Source: Gerris lacustris
Lineage: Eukaryota; Arthropoda; Insecta; Hemiptera; Gerridae
Length of the DNA stretch: 64,000 bases
Direction of reading: 5' to 3'
Assembly: GCA_951217055.1 (NCBI GenBank)
Contig: OX578282.1
Coordinates: forward strand, 15,935,877-15,999,876
Part shown: positions 24,601-34,630 of the stretch, in pieces
Layout of the letters: each line of letters starts with the position of its first letter
How positions within the stretch are numbered: position 1 is the stretch's first letter
Notes under the pieces: generated by a model
Seen by the model: only the letters and a program-made list of their open reading frames with translations
Databases searched by the model: none
What the model was told of the DNA's origin: nothing
Position numbers and translations under genes: made by a program

Positions 24601-27600
24601 TTCACTCCCGGGCTCCAGAACGTACCATAAGGAACTTCGTTCCAAAAAACGGAGAGGAGTAACAATCTGAAGAAGGTGTACAAAATGTTCTTCTTTAGAC
24701 TGTCACTCCCCTTATAAAAACAGTAGTTTGATATTCCTTTGCCCCAAAGTACATTGGACTAAACATCCCTTTGTCTTAATAGTTATTTAGTCAGTCATTT
24801 ATACTCTAAAAAAAGGACAAGGGGAGTAGCAATCTAAAGAAGTACCTTAAGTCCTTTGTCTAAAAGAGAAAGAGAGAGCCAGAGTGGCTCTGTATATTAA
24901 ATTACTTACCATGTCTGCTTGGCCACATATGAATCAAGGGGTGGCACAAGGTTGTGGGTTCGATCCCTCGCCGTGATGCTCTGATCTATATGGCTCACTA
25001 ATGATCACACCATACTCGCTTTGGCAGTACAATGTACAGAGGTATGATGTGGGAAGTGGCTGAAACTCCAAACCATGGGGCTTGTAAAATGGGCCTAATT
25101 GCTAGGTCTGACAAGTGGTTCGTCCTACCCATCTAGTACTAGTTCTTGGACCTTACTACTACTAGTCTAAGAGTGTTTCTTAAAAATTGTCTGTGTGTTG
25201 CCTAATCTACCTTACAGATTTTTATGAATATTTGTGTGCATTTTATGAAAAATCATAGCTCTAAATCCTTCCCTAAAAAATCTATAATTGTTCCAGATTT
25301 ATTAGATTATTATAATACATTTTATTAATATTTTAATTTTTTTTTTGTTTTTTTAGATCCCAACTTGACGGTGGGGAATGGAGAATTGTCCAAGAATATC
25401 TTCTTAGAGAAGGAGTCCGATTTAATTGTAAATTTAATTTAGAAAATATTATTGTGTTTTTACGTGAAATGGTGCCTACATTATCCACTTATTCTACTGA
25501 AATTGATTTAAAATTTTTGGACGCTATGGGAGCTTATTTGGAGTCTTACTACCCATTAACAAATTGGAATATATCAATGAATGAAACACTTAGAGGTAAT
25601 TTGTTTTTGTTGTTGTGGTATTATTTTTATTTTTCTCCCTAATTATCTCATGTATTTGATGTGGTAATTAGTGTGAGATGAAGTGGCAATGAAAGACTCA
25701 AATGAAACTTGATAAAGAACGTATACTGCCAAGAATGGCAGTAATAATTTTAAAAAAGTATTTGTTAAAAAACTGTTATAAAAAATGTTAGGAGTATGAA
25801 ACATATATTAGTTTTCATATATAAGGTTATTTTATTTAATAAATGTTAAATCCTGTTTAATAAAATAATAAAAATATTAATATGATGTTTATTAGTTTTA
25901 AATAAATGGTTATTTATTAATTTATTATTAGTGTGAGAATATTTCTCATATCTGTAATGGGATCTGTTGTTGTTAGTATTGACAAATATGATTCTACTTA
26001 ATTTGCCATTTTACTGTAAGTTTGTTATTAGTATTTTATTTTATTTTTTTACAGCCTTACTCGAAGAAGTCATTAAGTGCAAAGTTTGGAGTGAAACATT
26101 AGCTGTGTATCTGTATAAGCATACTGACGTGGACTTAAGTGAAGCATCTCTAAATAAAGTGGCGTCTTTAATGCACTTGGCTTCACTTAAGTTAAAACCT
26201 TCCAGAATTGCCAAGATTTTGGCACTTAATAAAGCTGAAATAATAAGTATTCTTAGAAGCCCAGAGCCTTTTACATGGCTAGAAAAAATATCAGTTGCTG
26301 TTAATCCTCTCAAATTTGGTTTGTATGAACTATTTTTTTTATTTTTTATTTTTTTTTTACAAAATTTCTTCCCATAATTATTATTTTATAGCCTAAAGAT
26401 AAACATTCCACACACCTTTTTCAGATTGTTACTACCTTCTGGTTTTTATGCCCCTACTCTACTTAATTACTGATTTATTATTATTAATCACGATTAATTT
26501 AATCCATAACTTTTAATTATTTTTATATTATTGATTTTTGTTAAAGGAAAATCATCTGTACTCCTGAAACCTATATGCATGGATATAATGAAGAAAAGAT
26601 CAAAGATTAATATATCTGTGTCAAAAATAAAATTAATTCATACGTTGTTTATTCAAGCCGATGAGCCTCAGGATTTATTCTTTTTAATCAATGAATTTTT
26701 CCTTCAACCTGCATGTATAGAAGATCAAGCTCTTGGGTTAGTACTTTCAAATTATTTTTGAATTAGAACCTCCTAAATGAGTACTTATTTTAAATATGAA
26801 AATATTGTTGATACTTGCAACGCCAACAATAAATAAATAATAATTGAGAGAAATGCATATTAAGTTTGAAAAGTTGATTCCACTAATAAGCTTTGCAAAG
26901 ATACCTAAAATTTTCTCAGATTTTATCTTTGAGAAAAGTATTTTTTTCCGTGGTAGGCTGTGAAATAGTAACTTTAGAGCCTAAAAAATATAGCTAAAAT
27001 CTATTTTTTCACTACGTGGACTTAAAAAATATTTTCATTACTCCTAGCTGTAAAGAAAAAAATGTTTACTTCCAAGGATGTAAAAAAAAATGTTTGTACT
27101 ACGGCTAGTTATCAAAACTGCCGTTTTTAGCGCTGCAATCTTTGTAGAAATGCTTCTTAGAATGATTAAAATCCACTAGATGTCAATGCGTTTTGTTTAT
27201 CTTTTTTTATAGTGTAACCTCTTTTTAAGGTTTCTTCTTCTCAAAATCTTATGTATGTACTAATATTTGTTATAATTATATTGATTAATATTTAATGTTT
27301 TTCATTGTCTGCTACCTCAGAAAAAAGTAGCATATGCTACACGACTGTGAAGTGTTTTTTCTTTACCTTGGCAATATAATTATTGCGGTAAAGAAAAAAC
27401 TCACTTCACAGCCTAGTAACATAATATACTATTAATAATTTTTACATATCATGAAAATAATTGATAAGTTTTAGTGACAAAGGCAGTACTGTACTGAATT
27501 AATTAACAAGGAAATGTTAAAATTAAGTAGGAGATACTTTTGGACATTCTATAACAATTATAAGAACAATTATTGAGCTTGATTATGGCCCAAGTGGGGC

Positions 27601-30600
27601 TGAAATATCGCGATGAAAATGAAAAATTAGTTTTTATTTCTATACTTAAGACCAAGAATATACTTCAGAATAATTTAATATATAAATAAAAGGGCAATAC
27701 ACTACTACATTACATTTTTGTTTCAAACCTCTAATGACACTAAATAGACAAACAAACAACTCGAATATTTATAATATTATAGGAAAATTCCTGATATATC
27801 CAGCAATTGGTCATTCATTAATATTTTTTGAGTTATTGTGAATTTTTAAGGCTGATTAATTTTAGCACACTGCATTTTTGCATATAGCCCTAGCACTACT
27901 GAGAATTGGACTATAGCTTATATGAGCTTTTTTGTTCCAAATTACCTGTAGAAATACCCCTTTTCTATTGTGATCTGAAATTAATAAACCCTTTGTATTA
28001 TATCCTTACATATTATTATAAGGATAAAAAAATGTTAGTAAGTGTAGCAAAAAAAATCTTATAGAATAAGTAAATAAATAAAACCAACATAAATTAGGGT
28101 TATCAAAAATATTAAAATTCAATGAAACATGAAAAAATACACATTTTGCATTTAACTTTTCCTTATACATAATCACTGCCTCCAGTTTCTAGAGGTTTTG
28201 TTGGTAAACTCAATTATTATTAAACATTTTCTGAAATTTATTTTAAATTTTAATGAAAACAATTAAGAGGTTTACGTTCAACTTTCTGCACAAACAACAG
28301 AAGACAATATTAAAAAAATTAAAACTAAGACTTTTGATCTTGGGAGTCCACTTTCTCTATGTATATGCAATATTTATTAAAAAGTAAAAACCAAACTATA
28401 TTATCTCTGTCATTTATTTACCTCACAATTTTCTTGATAAATGGTGACTACATTAAGTTATACAAAAACCCGTATATAAATCAAAATATATGGGTTTTTT
28501 TCCCGCACCACTTCTAAATTATTTCCCAATTCTGGCAATTTATATTCCAAAATGATTCTTCATATTAATTACTGAAGGTGCATTACACGTATAATGTTTG
28601 ATTTACTTTAAAAAGGATAATAATAATGATATTTTTGTATGTTTTCAGAGAATGTCTTACATCAGCACTTGAAGACATTATAGATGTTAGTGAGTGTACC
28701 ATCAGTGGTGATTTAACAAAGACACTTCTAGCATCTGGTCTCAAGCAACCATTTCCTCACCTAATTAAAGCACTCAAGCTAGCTATTAAAAAGGATTGCT
28801 GTGAACTATCCGCTAAAGAAATATTTGGTCTTCTTACATCCCATTCTCAGTTCTTAAATACAATCATTTCTAAACAAACTGATATTAAATGTGAGTTTTT
28901 TCATTTTAATTTTAGTAGTGCACCCCTATTTTAGAAAAAATAAAAATATCCGTATTATATACACGAGAGTTTGAGGTAATTTTCTATTATTATTATTAAT
29001 ATTTTATTTATTCCAGATGAAGTTCTTGAACTAATAGAGGCTTTATTAAGTAAAGATACTAGTTTAATTAAAGCAGCTCACTTACCTGTCTATTTCAGTG
29101 CTTATAATGCTACTCTATCACTTTACGACCAAGTATTGCTTAAGGTAAATAATTTCACTTTTATTAATAAGTTTGATTCAAAAATAAAAATACGTTTGAA
29201 ATTTGAACATTGCATCTTTGCCTCTCACGGCCAAAATCATTATGTAAGTTACCTGTGGTTACCTTCTCTCATAACCACAAGTGAAGTTAAAAGCATGTAA
29301 AAATATTAAACCACAAACAAATAACTAAATTATTAAATTTTAGCTTATTTTGATTGTTATTTTCTTTGCTTATTTGATTGTTATTATTTTAATCTTTATT
29401 ATAACTATTAATTTTTTTTGTAAAGATAATAAAAATGTATGAAAAAAGCGGAGTTGACTTGAGCAAATTTAAACCCTATATATGGGGAGAAGCAGCTGCT
29501 CAGAAGTACAGTGTGAGACAACAAAGAAAACGAATTGATGAAGATGAATCAAGTTGCCCAACTATACAGCTTATAGACATTGATATGGTGCATAACACTA
29601 TCAAGTACTTCCCTGCTGATCGACTTTGTGTAAGATTTTTTTTTTTTATTACTTGGTATCGGTAACGTCAGAGAAAATCATTCTCCAGTATAGCTCAGTT
29701 GGTAAGAGCGCCTGTAATGGATATATAGGAGGCCCGTGGTTCAAGTCCCGGTGCTGAGGTCTATTTTTCTCCGTATGTCTCCCATAGTTAATGATAATTA
29801 TAATTGGATTTAAATTAAAATGTAATCTTTCCGTAGTAAGAATACTACCTAAAACTTAATAATTTGAATTTCTAATTGATTGTGCTAGGTACAGGTACTA
29901 ATTGAGTACTTAATAATTATAAGTGTTAATTCTCAGTCTAGTTCTATTGCTGTGAATATTGGCTTGCTAGATTTGTAAAATAGATTTGATTTTCAATGAA
30001 AAGATTGAAGAATTTGAATTACTATTCTTTATTACAAAACAAATCTTTTATTGCATGCTGACCACTTTGATTGTTCGTTATCAGTCAGTGAACAGATTTT
30101 TACTTTCTTATATAAAGAGGAAGTATTGTGATAGCGTGAAAATGCGATTTTGAGATTTTGATGGATTTACTCATTTTGAGGTCCCCTGAGTATGGACTTT
30201 TATGAAAAAGAGTTTTTAAAAAATGTCTGTCTGCCCGATTTTGACGAAATTTGGCATACATGTTCTGAAAAAATTTGAGGCGAAATCGAGAAATTATTTT
30301 TAGCTCCGAATTTGGGGGTGCTCCCCAAAAAACTCGTGAAAATACGTGAAAAAAAAAAAATTTCTTGGAAACAGTTCCAACAATTTTGATTAACAAATTC
30401 TTAAATGTAGTCCATTTAAATAAAAATTTAACTTTCCATAGTATGAAAACTACCAAAAACTTAAAAAATGAAGTAAAAATTTAACAGTATATGCCGTTTT
30501 CCCTGGAAAAATCTAGTTCCTTAGAAAATAGCTTTAAACACTGACGGAGAGACACCTGGTTTGATTCCCCGCCAAGAGTTATTTTTATGATTCATTTTGA

Positions 30601-33600
30601 TAAAATGTTCAATAATAATTAAATGTACCTTCGAAAACTAATAAATTGAAAACACTGGGCTAAGTAATTATGAACTCGTATAGTGAGAAAGTTTGTCTGA
30701 CTTGTCTCGGACCAATTTTTTTAATTAGATCTTGATATTTTGATAGATTTACACGTTTTAAGGTATCTGTGTCCAAAAATGTGGTTTCACAAAATGTCTT
30801 CCTGTACAGTCTGGTAGTTCATTAGTATCATTCGTGCTTTGAAAACTGGAGGTAACGGCTTCAATTCCTGATTTGAGTAACCTAAATGTGCATCCATCCA
30901 GTTGTCAATTATACAGTTTTTACAGTCGATGAAGCGCCAAACCCCATTAACCTTTCGTGGGCTGTTGCACGACAGATTAATATTATTAGTGCCCTAAACT
31001 TCATTGAATAACATAGTTTCATTATTTTCTGTCCCTGAATTTATTTCTTTGATCTTTTAGTTATTTGTTGACAATTTGATATTGTAAAATTGTTTCAGGA
31101 CTCTGAAGTTGTTGAAGTACCTAAAGGTGATGAGATATATGATGTTGAATTTCTTCTGGGAGCTCTAAGTCAAACGATTGGACCAGGCTGTCCTATGTAT
31201 CCATCACAGATACCTTCCACGGGAGTCACTGCTCTCGCTTACTTATCTCTTGGATCTAAATGCCCGACTATCAGGGCAGCTGGTTATCTTATTATTTATC
31301 GCTATTATACATCACTTACCAAGTTAGTTTGTTTTTCTCTCTCCTCATATTGATTTTTAAAATATTAATTCCTTATTTTTTTACCTATTATAATTTGATT
31401 CTGTTTTGTTACTGATTAGACGGAAAGATGATCAGCTCTGGTCTCATCTTGTGGAGAAGTTACAGAGAACGGTATGTGGATCTGAGAATGCTCAACTGAG
31501 TGGAATTCTTAGTGTTTTCTTAGCTCGAGCTTCTCTGATCATGGCCGAACCTTATCATCCTCTATTCAAGTCCATTCACAAATTTATATTGGTTAAGCCT
31601 GTATTTGATTTGCATGGAATACCTGGATTCCTTGAATTTTTTCACTCGTCAGATAGTGTTAATGCTAAGTAAGTTTTCATTTATTACTACTATACTAATA
31701 TTAGCACCAAAATATCAAATAATTAGAAAATAATAGAGAATAATCGTGTTTTTCTGTAACAATTCGTACAGAAAAATACTTACTTGTTTTCTCTAACAAC
31801 TGTATACTGTTACTATTATTATTTTCTCTTTTCTTTTCAGGCCACTTCACGTTTGGATCCTTGAAATTGTCAGAGATGGTTTACGGAATCAGGATGATTT
31901 TCAAATTGTCCTATCCACGTTATCTTTAAAATTACTTCTTGATTTTTACTGTTGTAAACTTGCTTGCCCTAAGATACAGGTATGCTCTATTTTTCTTTCT
32001 CTCATTAATATTACTCTTTTTTTTTCTTTGAAACGTAAATCTAGTGATTAAGGAAGAGGGTAGAATATATACTAAACTGTACACTATACTCATGCCATTA
32101 TACTTAGTAAATATGACAGCTCAGATTGACCAACCTGTTTGAGGGAAAAAATAAAACCACTAGGCGGTTATCATAAGGTTATCCAGTGATATTTTTGTTT
32201 GCCTAGTTGGCCCGACCTACTACCTGCCAAAATATTTTTTTCTTTCTTTTTTGATTTTCCTCAGAATAACAAAGTATAATGGCATGAGTGGAATGATAAT
32301 AGTAATTTCTCTGCTCTAGCTTAGAGCAGTGATTCCCAACCTGTGGTCTGCGGGACTGTTCCAGGTGGTCCACGGAAAGATTGAGAAAACAACCAAGAAA
32401 CAAATTAATTAAATGTATTGAGTCAAATATCTTAAAAGAATTAAATTTCGAATAAAAAGGGACAAAGCTAGTGGGAGGTATAAATCCGATAAGGCGTCAC
32501 AGAGTATCGGGAATTAAGAGGCCGTGTTATAGGAAGTTTTAACTCTACACAGGGCCTTCTTTTCTATCTCATTTCATTATCCCCTAAGAACAAGAACAAC
32601 TGATCGACTTTGCAGCTGATACTCGACTTAAGCTAGTAAAATGTCAGTATAAAAATATTTCGGATGCCATTATTTCATTAATATCCCCAATTGAGTGTAA
32701 AAGCAATGAAATTGATCCTGCCCTTCCACTCTACATATTTATGGGAAGGAACTCTACATCTTTATGGGAAAGAAACAGATTAACCCATTTGGATACTCCC
32801 ATGAGAATTGCATTGACTACTTTTAAGCAAAATATTGACAAGTTGTATTTTATTAAAATGACAGCCATAATATCTTTTAAGAACTTGTAAAACAACGCAA
32901 GTGCATTTATATGTATAACCAAAATATAATTTGTACTCAATAAAATTCGTATACACATGAAATATAGTTTATTTTTAACCGTCCTAGGTATTTGTGACAT
33001 CTGGGGCCAGATCCATACAAAAAGTTTACAAATATTACTATTCACCTGATCCGTTTGATTCTAATTTTAATTATTGCGCTTATTTATATTAATCATATTA
33101 GTAATCTCTTATTGCAGAACTGACCCATGGAAAACATTTTATGAATAGATTACAAGTTTAATTATTGCTAATGTGCTACAATATGATAAAATATCACAAA
33201 CTATTAATAAATTAAATAATATTTGAGGCGGGTAAGGCGGGAATCTATCTTGTGGTCCACCGGCACCAAAAAAAGGTTGGTAAACACGGGCTTAGAGGAT
33301 AGCACTAGGGAGTAAAGCAATAGATACGAGTTCAATTCAATCCTTTGGTGGGAAACAATTTTATCTGTTTTTTTCCCCTCCTTCTTTAATTCCTGGTACA
33401 GTTTGCCATTAATTTAAACGTTATATTAATGTTTGTTGTGTTTAATATTGATATTATTTATCACTATGCAGGGAATTATTGAGGAGATACTAGAGAGATG
33501 CATGGAGTGTGACAAAAGCAGGCAACTCTTAATATATGAATACAGCTTACTTGCATGGCTTGCATTCGTCAAAAAATACAAAGTAGCTCTAGATGTTGTT

Positions 33601-33880
33601 CCAAGTGCTCAGCGATTTAATGCTATTAGGGAATATTTTGGGCAGAAATACAGAGTGATTGTAAGTATTTTGTCATTAATTTATGTTCAGCACACACTTT
33701 ATTATATTTTATGTATATAAATTAAATCTTAGCGAGAAAATCACTTGATCAGTACATAAATGGTTTTATTTACTACCTTATATAATAAATATAATCCCTC
33801 GATATTATAATTGATTTTTTTTTTTCTTTTTTTAGTACAATGCACAGCTAGATGCAGAAGAAGCTGAAAAGAACGCATAG
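6617..33880 (+). CDS. URB1: URB1/Npa1, nucleolar pre-60S ribosome biogenesis factor
   Basis: URB1 (yeast Npa1) is a large helical-repeat scaffold of early pre-60S particles in the nucleolus. I join 27 exons: 6617-6746, 9008-9173, 9903-10048, 10850-11047, 11680-11885, 12011-12157, 12943-13104, 13383-13616, 14011-14165, 15029-15230, 15902-16007, 16433-16657, 18769-18929, 20286-20483, 22403-22674, 23335-23481, 25357-25595, 26055-26318, 26547-26736, 28649-28890, 29017-29144, 29426-29629, 31099-31322, 31420-31668, 31841-31979, 33472-33660 and 33836-33880. They stay in phase with no internal stop, giving 1655 residues, shorter than the roughly 2270 of human URB1. Diagnostic stretches are the basic-acidic N-terminus, LKTTIVDNKNINKTQKL in exon 5 and VKPVFDLHGIPGFLEFFHSS in exon 24. 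The donor of exon 16 was chosen to keep phase and is the least certain. A possible poly(A) signal AATAAA is at 34180. Many introns carry mobile elements. Confidence 0.92.
7740..8115. repeat. GC-rich CCACC/GGTGGCG repeat block
   Basis: Within an AT-rich URB1 intron, 7790-8020 contains repeated CGCCACCTGGGTGGCG-like words in both orientations, so it is rich in short inverted repeats. The right part (GCTCTCATTGGCTCCC, then AAAAAGAGTATAGC) is shared with 47985-48020 and resembles 825-850. It is therefore probably a member of the 683-897 family with an expanded GC-rich interior. Small frames across it have no recognisable content. Confidence 0.5.
8311..8946 (-). mobile_element. Non-autonomous Helitron cluster (minus orientation)
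   Basis: Read on the minus strand, the block ends in GGATCAGCTAG followed by T, with a GC-rich hairpin-like segment just inside. Its outer 5' end is TCTATATAAATAAAA preceded by A. A|TC...CTAG|T is the expected Helitron border. Two more TATATAAATAAAA-type starts lie inside (near 8530 and 8835), so truncated copies appear nested or tandem. The segment shares words such as GGGTACGGGGTACAAATGTC (minus strand) with the Helitron at 58314-59770. No RepHel coding sequence is present. Confidence 0.7.
9277..9605 (+). repeat. Direct repeat pair (about 70 bp) around a GC-richer segment
   Basis: TTTTCATGTCTT-ACTTTGG-ACATAAACTC is followed by AAAACAACACCAAAAAGC at 9277-9350 and again at 9537-9605 with a few differences. 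Between the copies lies a pyrimidine- and GC-richer stretch (about 9420-9535). It may be a partly duplicated element, but the family is not recognised. It lies in URB1 intron 2. Confidence 0.5.
13664..13930 (+). mobile_element. tRNA-derived SINE, family 1, copy 2
   Basis: The head AGCGTGGCCGAGGTGC, B-box GGTTCGATCCC and body words CTCACTAGTGACCACACCA and GTGGTTCGTCC match the copy at 2015-2312. It ends in a short ACT-rich run. Flanking near-identical 12-mers (TAGGTGCATGAT and TAGGTGTGTGAT, at 13652 and 13931) look like a target duplication. It lies in URB1 intron 8. Confidence 0.8.
14557..14772. mobile_element. MITE family B (CAGAGGCC ends)
   Basis: The left end ACAGAGGCCACCTAAATTGA is mirrored by the right end (CCAAATTTAGGAGGCCTCTG). 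The inverted repeat continues inward through ATCACACTTTT and CCTTTGTCCCAAAGCACAT, so most of the 216 bp folds back on itself. The inner module TTGAACTAAATATCCCTTTG is shared with family A, whose ends are different. It lies in a URB1 intron. Confidence 0.75.
15345..15870 (+). repeat. Interspersed repeat family D, copy 1
   Basis: This roughly 525-bp unit starts with GATTTTGATGGATTTACACG and ends after GAAAACACTGGGCTAAGTAA and a GAGAAAGTTT segment. Internal landmarks are a C/A-rich tract near 15530, TAGTCCATTTAAATA, and ATTTTGATAAAATGT. Copies occur at 21820-22230 (minus) and 30145-30735 (plus), with truncated starts at 23706-23740 and 30725-30790. It shows no long frame, terminal repeat or tRNA-like head, and I do not recognise the superfamily. 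It lies in URB1 intron 10. Confidence 0.6.
17797..18103 (-). mobile_element. tRNA-derived SINE, family 1, copy 3 (nested)
   Basis: This is a minus-strand copy of the family at 2015-2312. Read on the plus strand it starts with a GTA/GTAGTA run and ends with the reversed tRNA-like head (GGCCACGCTGGCTC). A perfect 12-bp duplication GTTAGTTTTCTA at 17785-17796 and 18104-18115 proves insertion into the Penelope-like 3' region. Confidence 0.88.
18262..18288 (+). ncRNA. Hammerhead-ribozyme-like core in Penelope-like 3' region
   Basis: CTGATGA is followed by a small hairpin (GCTAA paired with TTAGC) and then GAAA, the order of the conserved hammerhead core. Hammerheads are known from Penelope-like elements, so the setting fits. 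I could not find a convincing stem III or a cleavage site, and ATGCTAA can instead pair with the downstream TTAGCAT. Self-cleavage is therefore unproven. Confidence 0.4.
19016..19552. mobile_element. Non-autonomous element family E, copy 1
   Basis: The ends TAGGCTGTGAAATAGT and CTTCACAGCCT form an imperfect inverted repeat. Outer flanks are also shared with the copy at 26943-27434 (CCGTGG on the left, AACATAATATACTATT on the right). Near the right end, 19432-19522 can form a long hairpin: TTTTTTCTTTACC and GGTAAAGAAAAAAC form the base, with an apical CTGTC/GACAG stem around TCGCTTCGC. It has no coding frame and lies in URB1 intron 13. Confidence 0.65.
19745..19985 (+). pseudogene. LINE C-terminal fragment (jockey/R1-like)
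   Basis: One frame reads LTGH-type sequence followed by NRHLQLLGLVES, TCRL, a stop where a cysteine is expected, then EEDETPIHLLSCCPALARLR. This is the CCHC-like C-terminal zinc motif of jockey, I and R1 class LINEs (C-x2-C, H, C), with the second cysteine codon turned into TGA. Only about 80 codons remain. The fragment sits between a solo family A MITE end (about 19726-19745) and a complete family A MITE (20069-20218). Confidence 0.65.
20069..20218. mobile_element. MITE family A copy
   Basis: It begins CTTCTTTAGAATGTTACTCC and ends in the complementary GGAGTAACAATCTAAAGAAG (150 bp). The interior holds CATTCCTTTGTCCCTAAG and a TTAGTCAGTCATTTAT segment, both present in the copy at 24690-24842. 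The exon of URB1 starting at 20286 lies just downstream. Confidence 0.75.
21220..21797 (-). mobile_element. Deleted Tc1/mariner-type transposon
   Basis: Terminal inverted repeats of about 34 bp (CAGGGTGGAGCACGG...) differ at one position. They are flanked by TA on both sides (21218-21219 and 21798-21799), the mariner-type target duplication. The minus strand carries a transposase fragment with WPARSPDLAPCDFFLWGYLE, the region around the third catalytic acidic residue, then frameshifts. At 578 bp the element has lost most of its transposase, so it is an internal-deletion derivative. It lies in a URB1 intron. Confidence 0.8.
21820..22230 (-). repeat. Interspersed repeat family D, copy 2
   Basis: Read on the minus strand, this matches 15345-15870: TTACTTAGCCCAGTGTTTTC, ACATTTTATCAAAATGTAT, TATTTAAATGGACTACA and the C-rich tract GAGAGCTCCCCC are all present in reversed order. 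It starts only a few bases after the mariner-type element ends. Confidence 0.6.
23743..24674. mobile_element. MITE family A copy split by an 870-bp element
   Basis: The outer ends are CTTCTTTAGTTTGTTACTCC on the left and GGAGTAACAATCTGAAGAAG on the right. Inside, about 23777-24652 is another repeat that begins near GGGACACCCGGTAGGAACG and ends near GGAACTTCGTTCC. Both of its ends therefore carry the GGAACGAAGTTCC palindrome. A 101-codon minus frame in it (24378-24683) is not recognisable. This looks like one element inserted in another within a URB1 intron. Confidence 0.55.
24690..24842. mobile_element. MITE family A, best preserved copy
   Basis: The left end CTTCTTTAGACTGTCACTCC and right end GGAGTAGCAATCTAAAGAAG form a clear inverted repeat. 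The 153-bp interior holds ATATTCCTTTGCCCCAAAG, TACATTGGACTAAACATCC and TTAGTCAGTCATTTAT. It can serve as the reference copy for the family. Confidence 0.8.
24869..25164 (+). mobile_element. tRNA-derived SINE, family 1, copy 4
   Basis: The head AGAGCCAGAGTGGCTCTG has an extra insert before TGTCTGCTTGGCC. The B-box GGTTCGATCCC and body follow the other copies, ending in a CTACTACTA run. The flanks GTCTAAAAGAG and GTCTAAGAGTG resemble a decayed target duplication. It is the most diverged of the four copies. Confidence 0.75.
26943..27434. mobile_element. Non-autonomous element family E, copy 2
   Basis: This matches 19016-19552 in the same orientation over nearly its whole length, from CCGTGGTAGGCTGTGAAAT to CACAGCCTAGTAACATAATA. 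The apical part of the right-hand hairpin is shorter here: the CTGTC/GACAG stem is missing and only GGCAATATAATTATTGC remains. It lies in the URB1 intron between 26736 and 28649. Confidence 0.65.
27435..28648 (+). other. URB1 intron sequence, nothing recognised
   Basis: This is AT-rich intronic sequence after the family E element. I see no inverted-repeat element, tRNA-like head or frame with recognisable content. It ends at the acceptor of the exon starting at 28649. Confidence 0.6.
29660..29955 (+). mobile_element. SINE family 2, head-first copy
   Basis: A tRNA-like head (TAGCTCAGTTGG A-box region; GGTTCAAGTCCC B-box; about 29683-29760) is followed by a body with TAGTTAATGATAATTATAAT, CTTTCCGTAGTA and GGTACAGGTACTAATTGAGT. 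All of these also occur in the permuted copy at 2906-3375. This copy begins just before the head and so shows the normal order of the family. A clear target duplication was not found. Confidence 0.7.
30145..30735 (+). repeat. Interspersed repeat family D, copy 3
   Basis: It shares TTTTGATGGATTTACTC, GAGGTCCCCTG, TTTGGGGGTGCTCCCC, TAGTCCATTTAAATA and GAAAACACTGGGCTAAGTAA with 15345-15870. A short segment near 30426-30470 (CTTTCCATAGTATGAAAAC) matches the tail of SINE family 2, so the copy seems to carry a nested fragment. A second truncated start of the family follows at 30725-30790. Confidence 0.6.
32089..32288. mobile_element. MITE, CTCATGCCATTATACTT family, copy 2
   Basis: The 17-bp terminal inverted repeats (CTCATGCCATTATACTT) are perfect, enclosing a 200-bp unit. 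The interior matches 683-897 (ACAGCTCAGATTGACCAACC, AACCACTAGGCGG, TTATCCAGTGATATTT). It lies in the URB1 intron between 31979 and 33472. Confidence 0.8.
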
Positions 33881-34630
33881 ATGAATATTATTTTAATTTA
33901 TAATTGTTTTATCTTGTTATTTGAACTGGAGTCATTGCTAATTTTTTTTTTAAAAAAACATCCATTCTTTAACATATAATCATTTCAGGATTTGAAATTG
34001 GTTTATTTAAAATTTAAGTAGCCTTTTCAAGGAGAGAAAATTTTAAAGTTAATATTTGACTCCATTTTAAACAAAAACTGTGTAATATAATTATGAATGT
34101 GTTACGGAGAAGACTTGATTTGATCGACTGAATAATTAGAAAACAAAATCGTCTCTTGTTAATGAGGTGCTTAAATATGAATAAATTTCTGCGTAAAGTA
34201 CAACTTAAGAGGAATCACAGATAAAAACTACAGTATTAGAAATAAAAATTTAATTCTAAAGTTGACATCTGTTTGAATCTATTAAGTGTTGACTTCAAGA
34301 CTTGTATTATCGTGTTGATGGTTAGTTTTTGTTTAAAAGAAGATATCAACAACAATTCTAAAACCTATAAAATTGTTATATAGAATTGGCAAATTCGTTC
34401 ACAATTTGTCCTTGCGGGTTGGAACATTTTTTGATAGTGTCCTACACTATTGACCTAGAAGGTAGGCTAAAGTTTATAATATTGTACTTTGTACTATTAA
34501 ATGAAATGTGCTACAGTATATGTATCCTCACACTTCCTCCTAATACCAGAAGCAGCTTTAGAATACATTGTGATGCTTGAAGTAATAATGAAGTTAATGA
34601 CAGGCGTTGGATGAAGGTCCTCATAATTAT
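33881..34630. other. URB1 3' UTR and intergenic sequence
   Basis: The sequence after the URB1 stop is AT-rich, with an AATAAA at 34180 as a possible poly(A) signal about 300 bp downstream of the stop. A 64-codon plus frame at 34386-34580 has no recognisable content. Confidence 0.5.

Noticed and set aside
24378..24683. 101-codon minus frame
   Set aside because: It crosses from the inner element into a MITE end and has no recognisable content.
26041..26313. 90-codon minus frame
   Set aside because: It is antisense to a URB1 exon (26055-26318) that fits the gene in phase.
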